Positions 9,151-17,472 are shown, counted from the stretch's first letter. The stretch: 64,000 bases of DNA from Lentzea tibetensis (GCF_007845675.1 NZ_VOBR01000016.1:124001-188000); one strand, 5' to 3'. Program-made: numbers and translations. The notes: generated from the sequence alone by a model not told the origin.

Positions 9151-10190
9151 GGTTGACCGATCAGCCGACGCACTCGCTCGTCGGCGTGATCAAGATGCCG
9201 GACAAGGTCGAGAGCCCGACCCGAGCCATCGTGAAGCGCGTCATCGGCGCACTCGCCGCGTTGCTGCTGGCGGTGTTCATCGTCTACCTCGACCGCGACG
9301 GCTACCGGGACGTCAACGGGGACGGCGTCTCGCTGCTCGACTCGTTCTACTACGCCACGGTGTCGCTCTCGACCACCGGATACGGCGACATCACGCCCGC
9401 CAGCTCGACCGCGCGGCTGGTGAACGTCCTGGTGATCACGCCGTTGCGCGTGCTGTTCCTGATCGTGCTGGTCGGCACGACACTCGAGGTGCTCACCGAG
9501 CGCTCCCGCCAGGCGATGCGCATTCAGAAGTGGAGGAGAGTCGTGCGTGACCACGTCGTCGTCGTCGGATACGGCACCAAGGGCCGTTCGGCGGTTGCCG
9601 CGTTGCTGGGCGACGGCGTCGAGCCCGGCTCGATCGTCGTCGTCGACACCGTGCAGGAGTCGCTGGACGCCGCGTCCGCGATCGGGCTGGTCACCGTGCA
9701 CGGGTCCGGTACCCGCAACGACGTGCTGCGCGTCGCGGGCGCGGCACGGGCGCGTGCGATCGTCGTCGCCCCGAACCGCGACGACACGGCGGTGCTGGTG
9801 ACGCTGACCGCCCGCGAGCTCGCTCCCAAGGCGCAGATCGTCGCGTCCGTGCGGGAGCGGGAGAACGAGCACCTGCTGCGCCAGTCCGGCGCCGACTCGG
9901 TCGTCGTGTCGTCCGAGACGGCGGGCCGCCTGCTCGGCATGGCGACCGCGACCCCCTCCGTCGTCGACATGGTCGAGGACCTGCTCACCCCGGACGCCGG
10001 CCTGGCGATCGCCGAACGCGACGTCGAGCCGGGCGAGATCGGCGGCTCGCCGCGCCACCTGGCGGACATCGTGCTCGGCGTCGTGCGCGACGGTCAGCTG
10101 TACCGGGTCGACGCTCCCGAGGCGGATGCGATCGAGCACGGCGACCGGCTGCTCTACGTCAAGAAGGTCACGCCACCGGCGGGTGACTGA
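9147..10190 (+). CDS. Potassium channel with TrkA-N (RCK) domain
   Basis: 347-aa two-transmembrane ion channel. The first helix (VIGALAALLLAVFIVYL) is followed by a pore loop with selectivity filter TTGYGD, then a second helix and a cytoplasmic RCK/TrkA-N Rossmann domain starting HVVVVGYGTKGRSAV. The C-terminal part resembles a TrkA-C ligand-sensing domain. It probably mediates K+ flux gated by nucleotide or ion binding. The ATG at 9147 overlaps the dipeptidase stop and has GAGAGG about 8 nt upstream; the longer form from 9117 is unlikely. Confidence 0.88.
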   Translation: MRLTDQPTHSLVGVIKMPDKVESPTRAIVKRVIGALAALLLAVFIVYLDRDGYRDVNGDGVSLLDSFYYATVSLSTTGYGDITPASSTARLVNVLVITPLRVLFLIVLVGTTLEVLTERSRQAMRIQKWRRVVRDHVVVVGYGTKGRSAVAALLGDGVEPGSIVVVDTVQESLDAASAIGLVTVHGSGTRNDVLRVAGAARARAIVVAPNRDDTAVLVTLTARELAPKAQIVASVRERENEHLLRQSGADSVVVSSETAGRLLGMATATPSVVDMVEDLLTPDAGLAIAERDVEPGEIGGSPRHLADIVLGVVRDGQLYRVDAPEADAIEHGDRLLYVKKVTPPAGD

Positions 10191-10195
10191 GCACC

Positions 10196-11176
10196 GTGGT
10201 CAGCTGGATCCTGGAGGACGGTGAGCCACTTCCGTCCGCCGACGAACGCCACGGCATCGTCGAACTGAAGGTCTCCGAGTACGCCGAGATCGAGTGGGCG
10301 GAGCTGTCCGGGTTGCCCGCGCTGGAGCGCCTGACGCTCAACGGATGGGGCATCCACGACCTGGACTTCCTGCCGGTCCTGCCGCGCCTGCGGCGGCTCA
10401 CCATCGACCCCTGCCCGGACCTGGAGGACGTCTCCGCGCTCCTGCGCCAGCCGTCGTTGACGCACCTCGAGCTGTGCAGCGGGGCTCGCACCGATCTCGA
10501 CCGGCTGAACGTGGAGACGTTGGCGCGCCTGACCGGGCTGCGTTCGCTGGGGTTCTCCCGGGACGGACTGCCGGACCTGTCGTTCGTCGCCGGGATGACC
10601 GTGCTGGAACGGCTCGACCTCTTCAGCGTGGTGTTGCGGGACCTGGGCCCGCTGGCCGGCTGCGCGGCGCTGCGGAAGCTGAACCTGGACGGCTGCGACG
10701 AGCTCGCAGGCGTCGAGCCGCTGGCCGGCCTGCCGGACCTGGGTGAGCTGTGGCTCAGCGGCCCGGTCACCGCGGACCTGGCGCCGCTGGCCGGTACGCC
10801 GCTGGAGCGGTTGGTCATCCAGCACCGCCGGGTCAAGGACCTGCCTGTCGACCTGGAGTCGATCGCCCGGATCCCCGGCCTGGAGACCCTGGAGATCCTC
10901 TCGGCCGACCTCGTCGGCCTGGACGGGCTCGCCGGCTCATCGGTGCGCGTGCTCCGCCTGGGCCGCTGTCTCCGGCTGACCGACCTGTCGGCGGTCGGCA
11001 CGCTGCCGAACCTGGAGTCGCTGCGCATCGCCGAGGCTCAGGCACTGGAGCGGGTCGACCTCGGCTCGCCGCGGCCCGCTCTGCGTGAGGTCAGGTTCTC
11101 GGACTGCCGCGCGTTGACCGGCATCGATGACCTGCGGCTGGCGCACCCCGGCATCGGCATCGCCCGCTCGCGGTGA
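10196..11176 (+). CDS. Leucine-rich-repeat protein
   Basis: 326 aa, no signal peptide or membrane helix, built almost entirely of about 23-residue leucine-rich repeats of the form LPxLERLTLxGW...LxxLPxL. GTG start at 10196, five bases after the channel stop, so it is probably in the dipeptidase-channel transcription unit. LRR arrays bind proteins; the partner is unknown. The absence of an export signal argues for a cytoplasmic scaffold rather than a surface adhesin. It converges on the MarR gene with only 2 bp between the stops. Confidence 0.75.
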   Translation: MVSWILEDGEPLPSADERHGIVELKVSEYAEIEWAELSGLPALERLTLNGWGIHDLDFLPVLPRLRRLTIDPCPDLEDVSALLRQPSLTHLELCSGARTDLDRLNVETLARLTGLRSLGFSRDGLPDLSFVAGMTVLERLDLFSVVLRDLGPLAGCAALRKLNLDGCDELAGVEPLAGLPDLGELWLSGPVTADLAPLAGTPLERLVIQHRRVKDLPVDLESIARIPGLETLEILSADLVGLDGLAGSSVRVLRLGRCLRLTDLSAVGTLPNLESLRIAEAQALERVDLGSPRPALREVRFSDCRALTGIDDLRLAHPGIGIARSR

Positions 11177-11178
11177 GG

Positions 11179-11661
11179 TCACAGGTGGCCGAACACGGCT
11201 TTGAGCGCCTTCGTGGCCGCTTCGAGCTCCTTCTCTGGGATCTTGTTCAGCACCTCGTCGTGCGCTTTTCCGTTGGCGATGGCGGCTTTCTCGGCCAGCG
11301 CCTTGCCCTCGTCGGTGAGGCGCACCAGCGTGCTGCGCCCGTCGCTCGGATCCGGCTCCCTGGCGACGAGGTGCCGCGCTTCGAGCCGGTTCACGACGTT
11401 GCTCGTGCCGCCGGTGGACAACAGCAGCTCGTTGCTGAGCTCGTTCGCCTTGAGCCGGTAGGGCGCGCCGCTGCGCCGCAACGCCAGCAGCACGTCGAAC
11501 TCGGCTCCGGTGAGCTCGAATCCGGGCAGCGTCCGGTTGGTCGCCACGACCAGCGCGCCCGCGATCATCATGACCCTCTTGCCGAGCTCCGAGGTCGGTC
11601 CGAGCGCCTCCGGTAGTTCGGTGCGCCACTGGTCGAGGAGCTGATCCACTCGGTCCGTCAC
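11179..11661 (-). CDS. MarR family transcriptional regulator
   Basis: 160-aa winged-helix regulator with GTG start at 11661. It shows the MarR arrangement: N-terminal dimerisation helices, a recognition region around LSNELLLSTGGTSNVVNRLE, and the wing DPSDGRSTLVRLTDEG. Such proteins usually repress themselves and a divergent neighbour and are released by a small aromatic ligand. The divergent neighbour is an amidohydrolase, a plausible target; the 65-bp gap contains a 16-bp inverted repeat. Confidence 0.88.
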   Translation of the reverse strand: MTDRVDQLLDQWRTELPEALGPTSELGKRVMMIAGALVVATNRTLPGFELTGAEFDVLLALRRSGAPYRLKANELSNELLLSTGGTSNVVNRLEARHLVAREPDPSDGRSTLVRLTDEGKALAEKAAIANGKAHDEVLNKIPEKELEAATKALKAVFGHL

Positions 11662-11688
11662 AGGTCAGAGGCTATTGCACGACGTGAT

Positions 11689-11704
11689 AGCTTTTGAGAA
11701 AGCT
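11689..11704. promoter_or_regulatory. Putative MarR operator
   Basis: AGCTTT-TGAG-AAAGCT is a 6+4+6 bp perfect inverted repeat, the size of many MarR sites. It lies between the divergent MarR and amidohydrolase starts, 28 nt upstream of the MarR GTG and 23 nt upstream of the amidohydrolase GTG. The assignment is inference from position and symmetry. Confidence 0.4.
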
Positions 11705-11726
11705 TTCTTCTGAGGGGAATCTGGCT

Positions 11727-12965
11727 GTGGATCTTCTGTTGCGCGGTGGGCTGGTCATCGACACCGAGCCCTCGCCCGTCGCCATGTCAGGTGTGGACGT
11801 GCTGGTGTCCGACGGGCGGATCGCGGCCGTGGGGCCGGGGCTGGTCTCGGAGTCGGCCACGGTGATCGACTGCACCGGGCGGATCGTGCTGCCCGGTTTC
11901 GTCGACACGCATCGGCACCTGTGGCAGACCGTGCTGCGGTCCGTCGCCTCCGACGTGTCGCTGGGGCAGTACATCGACGTGGTGCTGCGGTCCGCCGGGC
12001 CTCGGGTGCGGCCGGAGGACGTGCACGCCGGGACGTTCGCGGGGGCGTTGGAGTGCCTGGACTCCGGGATCACGACCGTGCAGGACTACGCGTACTCGCC
12101 GACCTTCGCGCACGCGTCCGCGTCGGTGTCCGCTCTGCAGGCCTCGGGGATCCGGGCTCTGTTCGGGTACGGGCAGCCCGTGTTCGGTCCCGCTTCGGCT
12201 GCGTCGGACGTGGCGCGGGCCGCCGAGCTGGCCGACTCGTTGGTGTCCACGGCCTTGGCGCCGATGGGGCCCTCGTTCGCGGAGATGGACGAGGTCGTCC
12301 GGACGTGGGAGCTGGCTCGGGGGCTGGGGATGCGGGTCGTCGTGCACGTCGGCAACGGGCCGACCGCGGGTGCGCCCATCTCGGCCTTGAAGGCGGCCGG
12401 GCTGCTCTCGTCGGCGATCACGTTCGTGCACGGCAACTCGTTGGAGGACGCGGAGTTGTCGTTGATCGCGTCGGCCGGTGCTGGGGTGTCCATCGCGCCC
12501 GCTGTCGAGGCGCGGATGGGGCACGGTGGGCCGGTGGTCGGGCGGTTGCGGCGGTTGGGTGTGACCACCGGGCTCGGGGTTGATGTCGTGTCCGCTGTCG
12601 CCGGTGACATGTTCTCGTTGATGCGGGCCACGTTGATGTCGGCTTCATTTGGGGACGTGCACGTGACGCCTGCGGACGTTTTGCGGATGGCGACCGTCGA
12701 GGGGGCGGCCGCGATCGGCATGGACGACCGGATCGGGTCGTTGCGGGTGGGGAAGCAGGCTGATCTGGTGGTGTTGCGGGCCAATGACGTCAACCTCGTC
12801 GGTGGGGTGGCGCACGACCCGGTCAACGCCGTGGTGACGGCTGCGCATCCGGGGAACGTGGAGCTCGTCATGGTGGGTGGGCGGGTGGTGAAGCGCGATG
12901 GCCGCCTGCTGACGGCGGGTGATCCTGACGCTGTTCTTGCTTCAGCCGCGCACCTGGTGGCGTGA
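11727..12965 (+). CDS. Amidohydrolase / chlorohydrolase-type deaminase
   Basis: 412-aa metal-dependent amidohydrolase of the cytosine/guanine deaminase-TrzA/AtzA group. N-terminal beta-sandwich (LLLRGGLVIDTE), metal motif GFVDTHRHLW (HxH), later HVGNG and HGNSL histidines, the GVDVVS aspartate, and the C-terminal KQADLVVLR strand return. It probably hydrolyses an amino or amide group on a heterocycle; the substrate is unknown. The GTG at 11727 is chosen because GAGGGGAA lies 7 nt upstream; the TTG at 11694 would sit in the putative operator region. It is probably controlled by the adjacent MarR protein. Confidence 0.82.
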   Translation: MDLLLRGGLVIDTEPSPVAMSGVDVLVSDGRIAAVGPGLVSESATVIDCTGRIVLPGFVDTHRHLWQTVLRSVASDVSLGQYIDVVLRSAGPRVRPEDVHAGTFAGALECLDSGITTVQDYAYSPTFAHASASVSALQASGIRALFGYGQPVFGPASAASDVARAAELADSLVSTALAPMGPSFAEMDEVVRTWELARGLGMRVVVHVGNGPTAGAPISALKAAGLLSSAITFVHGNSLEDAELSLIASAGAGVSIAPAVEARMGHGGPVVGRLRRLGVTTGLGVDVVSAVAGDMFSLMRATLMSASFGDVHVTPADVLRMATVEGAAAIGMDDRIGSLRVGKQADLVVLRANDVNLVGGVAHDPVNAVVTAAHPGNVELVMVGGRVVKRDGRLLTAGDPDAVLASAAHLVA

Positions 12966-12996
12966 GGCCGTAGTTCAGCTGGGGAGCAGCTTTGGG

Positions 12997-13090
12997 CTTT
13001 GGTGGTGGGGTGGGGAGGGTCTCGCTGATCACCAGAGGCAAGGCTTCGCCTGATCAGCGAGCCCCACCCCACCCCAGACCACCAGGAAAG
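12997..13090. repeat. Large imperfect inverted repeat (hairpin element)
   Basis: The gap 12966-13351 carries no convincing gene. An inner 11-bp perfect arm (13021-13031 with 13051-13061, CTCGCTGATCA) is extended by a G-rich strand (13001-13020) facing a C-rich strand (13062-13083). The left end CTTTGGTGGTGGGGT (12997-13011) is identical to the end of the hairpin near 61.86 kb. It could terminate the amidohydrolase transcript and/or be a dispersed palindromic element. Confidence 0.7.
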
Positions 13091-13180
13091 TGTTTTATGA
13101 TCATTCGGCCGCCGGTTTTGGCTCGGGGGCCGCGCCCGGTTGGCAGTGCGGGGGTTGGGAATGCGGCGGGCGCTCTTTTC

Positions 13181-13270
13181 TTTTGGCACCTGCCGGTTTG
13201 GCCGGTGCTCCCTTGGTACCTGCCGGTTGGGGCGGCGCTCTCTTGGTATCTGCCGGTTTCGCTGCGGACA
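13181..13270. repeat. Three 30-bp tandem repeats
   Basis: Units start at 13181, 13211 and 13241 and share the core TTGGYAYCTGCCGGTT followed by a GC-rich tail ending GCTC in the first two; the unit end GGCGCTC appears once more just upstream. They lie in the non-coding gap between the amidohydrolase and the histidine kinase. An antisense 62-codon frame across them gives a Pro/Ala/Lys-rich repeat peptide and is not supported as a gene. Confidence 0.65.
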
Positions 13271-13351
13271 ACTGCGGCACCGTGGACAACTCGCGATCAA
13301 CCGGGTCAGCGGGTCGGCTGATCGGTCTGCCTGACTGGTGGGCTGGCCGGT

Positions 13352-14665
13352 TCAGCCAGTCCGGTCCGGCGGGATGTCCGCCCGGTTGAGCCGGATCGGC
13401 CGGGTGGGCTCGTCGTGCGGCCGGAACACCGCGCGGAACACCGCGCCAGAGGGAGAGGGTTCGCAGCTGAGGTTCCCGCCGTGCGCCCGCACCACCCCGC
13501 GCGCGATGGCTAGCCCCAACCCGGACCCACCAGAGCGCCGGTCCCGCGAGTCGTCCAGCCGCACCAGCCGGTCGAAGATCCGCTCCCGCTCGGAGTCCGG
13601 CACGCCGGGCCCGTTGTCGGACACCGTGAACCCGGCCCAGTCGACGAGGATCCGCACTCTCCCGCCAGGCCCGGTGGCCTGCCGGGCGTTGTCGGCCAGG
13701 TTGGCCATCACCTGGGCCAGCCGCTGGCCGTCGCCGGTGATCACGAGCGGTGTGCCGGAGGCCTCGATGTCGAAGTCCGGTGCCAGCAGGCGGGTGCGCG
13801 TCACCTCGGACTCGGCCAGTGCCAGCAGGTCGACCTGTTCGCGTTGCATCTCGAGGCCGGCGTCGAGTTGGGCGAGTGCTAGCAGGTCGTCTACGAGCCT
13901 GCCCGCGCGGCGAGCCTCGCGGACCAGCAGCAGGCTCATCTGGTCGCGGTCGGGTGCGTCCGGTGAGGCCTGCACCAGTGCTTCCGCTACGGCCTGCACG
14001 CCGGTGATCGGGGTGCGGAGCTCGTGGGCCGCGTCGGCGACGAAGCGGCGGGTGCGTTGTTCGGAGCCCTCGAGTGAGTCGAGCATGCCGTCGAACGCGA
14101 CCGCGACCCTGCCCAGCTCGGTCTTCGGTGACGACGGGTTCAGCCTGCCGCCGCGGTGGCCGCCCGCAATGGCCTGGGCGAGCGACGTCATCGCGTCGAG
14201 CGGGGCGAGTGCCCTGCGCACCACCCAGATGAGCACCACGCCGGTCACCGTGATCGCGCCCAGGCCCACGAGGAACAGCAGCCTGCGCAGTCGTTGCTGC
14301 TGCTGCGACATCACCTCGACCTCGGCGTAGAACGTGATCTTCGTGCCGTCCGGGTAGGACCAGGTGAGCTGCTTCGACGTCTCGCTGTCCGGGCCGCTGC
14401 CGAACGTGCGACCGTCCGGCGTCACCAGGTCGACGCGCACGCCGCCGCGTTCCAGCGACCGCGCGACCGCGGGACCGGGGCCTCGGCGCTGGATGACCTG
14501 GCCCGCCTGCACGGCGCGCTGCCGCAGCGCGATGTCCGTGTCGCGGCTCGTCTGCGCGGCGAACAGGACGTCGACCAGCACCACGAGCGTGACCAGCACG
14601 ACGACCAGCACCAGCAGCACGCCCGCCGCCACCCTGCGGCGCAGTGAGACTGTCTTGAGCGTCAT
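13352..14665 (-). CDS. Sensor histidine kinase
   Basis: 437-aa membrane sensor kinase. N-terminal helix at about residues 13-35, an extracytoplasmic region of about 90 residues, a second helix at about 130-150, a HAMP-like segment, then the phospho-acceptor box DAAHELRTPI with H214. The ATPase domain has LADNAR (N box), VSDNGPGVPD (G1) and GGSGLGLAI (G2). It phosphorylates the response regulator encoded immediately upstream; the two genes overlap by 4 bp (ATGA), so they form one operon. The extracytoplasmic domain is not recognised, so the signal is unknown. Confidence 0.93.
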   Translation of the reverse strand: MTLKTVSLRRRVAAGVLLVLVVVLVTLVVLVDVLFAAQTSRDTDIALRQRAVQAGQVIQRRGPGPAVARSLERGGVRVDLVTPDGRTFGSGPDSETSKQLTWSYPDGTKITFYAEVEVMSQQQQRLRRLLFLVGLGAITVTGVVLIWVVRRALAPLDAMTSLAQAIAGGHRGGRLNPSSPKTELGRVAVAFDGMLDSLEGSEQRTRRFVADAAHELRTPITGVQAVAEALVQASPDAPDRDQMSLLLVREARRAGRLVDDLLALAQLDAGLEMQREQVDLLALAESEVTRTRLLAPDFDIEASGTPLVITGDGQRLAQVMANLADNARQATGPGGRVRILVDWAGFTVSDNGPGVPDSERERIFDRLVRLDDSRDRRSGGSGLGLAIARGVVRAHGGNLSCEPSPSGAVFRAVFRPHDEPTRPIRLNRADIPPDRTG

Positions 14666-15351
14666 TCCTCGGCTCGCAGCACGTAGCCGAGTCCGCGGAC
14701 GGTGTGCAGCAGGCGAGGGCCGTGCTCCTCCAGCTTGCGGCGCACCGCGCTCACGTGGACCTCGACCAGGTTCGGGTCGTAGTCCTCATAACCCCACACG
14801 GCGGTGAGTATCTGCGTCTTCGACACGACCCGCCCGCGCTGCGCGGCCAGGTAGCACAGCAGCCGCAGCTCGGTCGCGGTCAGCTCGATCGACGACGACC
14901 CGCGCAGCACCACGCCCGAGTCCGCGTCGACCACCAGGTCGTCGATCTGCACCGTGGACGGCGTGCGGCCCAGCCTGCGCAGCACGGCCGTCACGCGTGC
15001 GACCAGCTCGGCCAGCACGAACGGTTTGCCGACGTAGTCGTCCGCGCCGCTCTCCAGCCCGCGCAGCCGGTCGGTCACCCCGTCGCGCGCGGTCAGCATC
15101 ACGATGCCCGCGCCGCTCGACTTGCGGATCACCTCGAGCAGCCGGAACCCGTCGCGGCCGGGCAGCATCACGTCGAGAACCACCAGGTCGGGGCGGAACT
15201 TGGTGAGGTCCGTCTCCAGTTGGCGACCGTCCAGCCGGTGCTGCACCTCGTACCCGACGGCACGCAGCGCGGAGCACACCGCGGCGCCGATCGCCTCGGC
15301 GTCCTCGATCACCAACACCCTGGCAGTCGACACGGAGACCATTCTGCGCAC
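14662..15351 (-). CDS. OmpR/PhoB-family response regulator
   Basis: 229 aa: receiver domain with the acidic pair in VLVIEDAE, phospho-acceptor D60 in LDVMLPG and a conserved Lys in VGKPF, then a winged-helix output domain ending with the VHVSAVRRKLE recognition-helix pattern. The GTG at 15351 is chosen over the ATG at 15342 because GGAGG lies 7 nt upstream. It is the partner of the adjacent kinase. It probably binds the 11-bp-spaced TTCAG direct repeats in the divergent gap, thereby controlling its own operon and the DUF5666-like gene. Confidence 0.93.
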   Translation of the reverse strand: MRRMVSVSTARVLVIEDAEAIGAAVCSALRAVGYEVQHRLDGRQLETDLTKFRPDLVVLDVMLPGRDGFRLLEVIRKSSGAGIVMLTARDGVTDRLRGLESGADDYVGKPFVLAELVARVTAVLRRLGRTPSTVQIDDLVVDADSGVVLRGSSSIELTATELRLLCYLAAQRGRVVSKTQILTAVWGYEDYDPNLVEVHVSAVRRKLEEHGPRLLHTVRGLGYVLRAEE

Positions 15352-15375
15352 CAGTCGACCTCCGGGCTAACGGGC

Positions 15376-15500
15376 TTCAGCTCACGTTCAGGCGATACAA
15401 CCAGTCGGTCGCAACCGGCGAGTCGCAGGGGGTGGTCTGCCCCCACACGCAGTCGTAGACCTTCAGGATCCGTTCAGCACAGTTTTCAGCCTCCGTTCAG
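15376..15500. promoter_or_regulatory. Three TTCAG-N5-GTTCAG direct-repeat boxes
   Basis: The divergent gap holds TTCAG-CTCAC-GTTCAG (15376-15391), TTCAG-GATCC-GTTCAG (15462-15477) and TTCAG-CCTCC-GTTCAG (15485-15500). Within each box the TTCAG cores are exactly 11 bp apart, one helical turn, the usual architecture for OmpR/PhoB-family regulators (compare the 11-nt direct repeats of Streptomyces PHO boxes). One box sits beside the regulator start, two beside the secreted-protein start at 15523. Binding by the adjacent regulator is inferred. Confidence 0.65.
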
Positions 15501-15522
15501 TCGAACGACGGACGCTTGTGGC

Positions 15523-16095
15523 ATGTCGAAGAGAACAGTGCTGGCGGGTGTGCTCCTCGCCGCCGTCGGGCTCGGCGCGGGCGGACTCGCCATCGCCGAA
15601 CAGGCGGCGTCGGCGGACAGCCCCGGTTCGGCCAGGGCGGCTGAGCACCGGCCGGGCCCGCGCGGCCCCGGCAAGGGCCATCCAGGCAAGTTCGCCGAGG
15701 GCGTCACGCTCGTCGTCGGCACGGTGAAGTCGGTGGAGAACGGCAAGCTGGTCGTCACCAAGGACGGCGGCGGCGAAGCCACGATCACCACCGACGGGTC
15801 CACCAGGTTCCGCGGCGGCGAGCTGTCCGGCCTCAAGCAGGGGCAGCGGGTCGCGGTGCGGGTCAAGGACGGCAAGGCGCTCGGCGTCGCGGTGCCGAAG
15901 AGCCACGCGAGTGGCACGGTCACCAGCGTCGACGGCGACAAGGCGGTGCTGATCAAGACGGACGGCCTCCAGGTGAACCTCGACCTGTCGGGTGTCTCCG
16001 AGAAGCCGAAGTCCGGTGACCTGGTCGTCGTCACGGGCACCGTGTCCGACGGCAAGACCATCAAGGTCGAGAAGGTCAGGCAGTTGCCGAAGTAG
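15523..16095 (+). CDS. Secreted DUF5666-like protein
   Basis: 190 aa with an N-terminal signal sequence (KRTVLAGVLLAAVGLGAGGL) and then two repeated beta-rich modules of the VxGTVxSVxxxKLVVTKDGG / ASGTVTSVDGDKAVLIKTDG type, as in DUF5666 proteins. A Pro/Gly/Lys/His-rich linker follows the signal peptide. Function is unknown; it is presumably exported or membrane-anchored. ATG start at 15523. It faces the two-component operon, and its promoter region carries two TTCAG-N5-GTTCAG boxes, so it is a likely regulon member, perhaps the main output of the system. Confidence 0.75.
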   Translation: MSKRTVLAGVLLAAVGLGAGGLAIAEQAASADSPGSARAAEHRPGPRGPGKGHPGKFAEGVTLVVGTVKSVENGKLVVTKDGGGEATITTDGSTRFRGGELSGLKQGQRVAVRVKDGKALGVAVPKSHASGTVTSVDGDKAVLIKTDGLQVNLDLSGVSEKPKSGDLVVVTGTVSDGKTIKVEKVRQLPK

Positions 16096-16120
16096 CGCCC
16101 GAGTCTGCGACGATCGCTAG

Positions 16121-16573
16121 GTGGCGGTTCCGCGTATCCCCCATAGATGGGTGCTCATCCTGCTGGTCATCGGACTGGTCGGGGTGGGCGTCGCGGTCGC
16201 GATCTGGTTCCCGCTCTCGCTCATGGGAGCCGCGGAACCGCCCCGGCACGTCTCCGCCAAGGTCGTGAAGACCGGTGCCTGCAACCAGGGCATGGACGTC
16301 GTCGAGGTCGAGCTCGGCGGCAGCGTGAAGCAGGCGAAGCTCGACGCGTGCGGGCACCACGAGGGCGAGCAGGTCGACATCGTCGTTCCCGAGAGCGCGG
16401 ACGGTGACCTGGTCGTCCAGACCGCCAGTTCGACGCCGACCGGCAGGCCGCTGGCCAACCGGCTGGCCTCGCTCCTGCTGTGCCTGAGCGGGTTCGCGGG
16501 CGGTTTCTACGCCTACCTGTTCCGGTACGGCCCCTTCAACCTGCCCGCGCTGATCTCCGACCCGAAGCCCTAA
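16121..16573 (+). CDS. Hypothetical membrane protein
   Basis: 150 aa with one hydrophobic segment at about residues 10-30 and another near the C-terminus (LASLLLCLSGFAGGFYAYLF), separated by an extracytoplasmic loop with two cysteines (ACNQ and ACGHHEG). Topology and cysteine pair suggest a small membrane protein with a disulfide-bonded loop. No family recognised. GTG start at 16121, 25 bp after the DUF5666-like gene on the same strand, so possibly co-transcribed. It overlaps the convergent metallopeptidase gene by 4 bp at the stops. Confidence 0.65.
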   Translation: MAVPRIPHRWVLILLVIGLVGVGVAVAIWFPLSLMGAAEPPRHVSAKVVKTGACNQGMDVVEVELGGSVKQAKLDACGHHEGEQVDIVVPESADGDLVVQTASSTPTGRPLANRLASLLLCLSGFAGGFYAYLFRYGPFNLPALISDPKP

Positions 16574-17460
16574 GCGACCTTGCCCGCGGGAGCGGCGAAG
16601 GTGTTGCAGGCGGTCGTCGCGTTGTTCTTGAACCCCAGCGACGCCCACTCGGCCTGGTTCGCGGCCGTGCCGTGCGCGTTGTGCTCGGGTGACTCCTCCA
16701 GCGCGTACTGGAAGTCCTGCTCGGCCTCGGACGCGAGCTGCGGCGTCACCGAGCCCCGGCCGGACGCGCTCATCAAGAACATGCCCGCGAAGCAGTTCGC
16801 CTGCAGCTCCAGCCGGCGCGACATCTCCAGCCCGGCGGGCGTCTTCTCACCCGCGTCGGTGATCTTCACGTCGGCCGCCCGCAGGATGCCGGTCAGCGCC
16901 TGCACGTGGTGGCCGTACTCGTGCGACAACGTGGCCAGGTGCGTCGCGGGCGCGTCGCCGCCGCCGTTGTCGCGCAGCCGCGTCGTCGGCATGTAGATCG
17001 TGCGGTTGCGGCCGCAGTAGTAGGCGACGGCCTGCTCGGACGTCGGCGCCTCGCCGCACGGCCCGTCCTTCAGGTCGGGGGAGGCGTCCAGCTTCGGCGC
17101 CTCGAACGGCAGGTTCGCCTTCTCGAGCAGCGGCGCCCACGCCTGGTCCAGGCACTGCACGCCGGCCGTGTAGTACGCGGCGAGCTGGTCGTCCCGCACG
17201 CCGAACCGCGGCAGCTGGCACGTGACCTGCGGCAACGTCGCCGGCGCCACCAGCAGCGGGTGGTCGGCGAGCCGGTACACCGCGCGCGGGCGCGGCGGCA
17301 CGCTCGGCTCGGCCGTGGCCGGCTTCGTCTCACCGGCCAGTGCTCTGCCCTGCACGAGACGGGGTTTGCCCAACTGGGTGAGACCCAGCACGGACGCCAC
17401 GACCAGCGCGAACACCCCGGCGAGAAGGAGCGGGTTGTTCTTGGCCAGTCGATCAGTCAC
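16570..17460 (-). CDS. Neutral zinc metallopeptidase, membrane-anchored (paralog 1)
   Basis: 296 aa. One N-terminal membrane helix (about 10-30) and an extracytoplasmic peptidase domain with the zinc motif HEYGHH at 180-185 (HExxH). Resembles the YpfJ-type putative neutral zinc metallopeptidase family; the domain contains paired cysteines likely to form disulfides and ends with an ACNTF motif shared by the two neighbours. It lacks their Pro-rich cytoplasmic tail. First of three tandem paralogs on this strand; the gap to the next is 12 bp, so it is probably last in a shared transcript. Confidence 0.85.
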   Translation of the reverse strand: MTDRLAKNNPLLLAGVFALVVASVLGLTQLGKPRLVQGRALAGETKPATAEPSVPPRPRAVYRLADHPLLVAPATLPQVTCQLPRFGVRDDQLAAYYTAGVQCLDQAWAPLLEKANLPFEAPKLDASPDLKDGPCGEAPTSEQAVAYYCGRNRTIYMPTTRLRDNGGGDAPATHLATLSHEYGHHVQALTGILRAADVKITDAGEKTPAGLEMSRRLELQANCFAGMFLMSASGRGSVTPQLASEAEQDFQYALEESPEHNAHGTAANQAEWASLGFKNNATTACNTFAAPAGKVA

Positions 17461-17472
17461 GTGGTTCCCCTC

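Noticed and set aside
13181-13270. Possible CRISPR-like array
   Set aside because: The 30-bp units are contiguous tandem repeats without unique spacers, and no cas gene is nearby.
13101-13289. 62-codon Pro/Ala/Lys-rich minus-strand frame
   Set aside because: It consists of the 30-bp tandem repeats; no ribosome site or homology, so it is recorded as a repeat instead.
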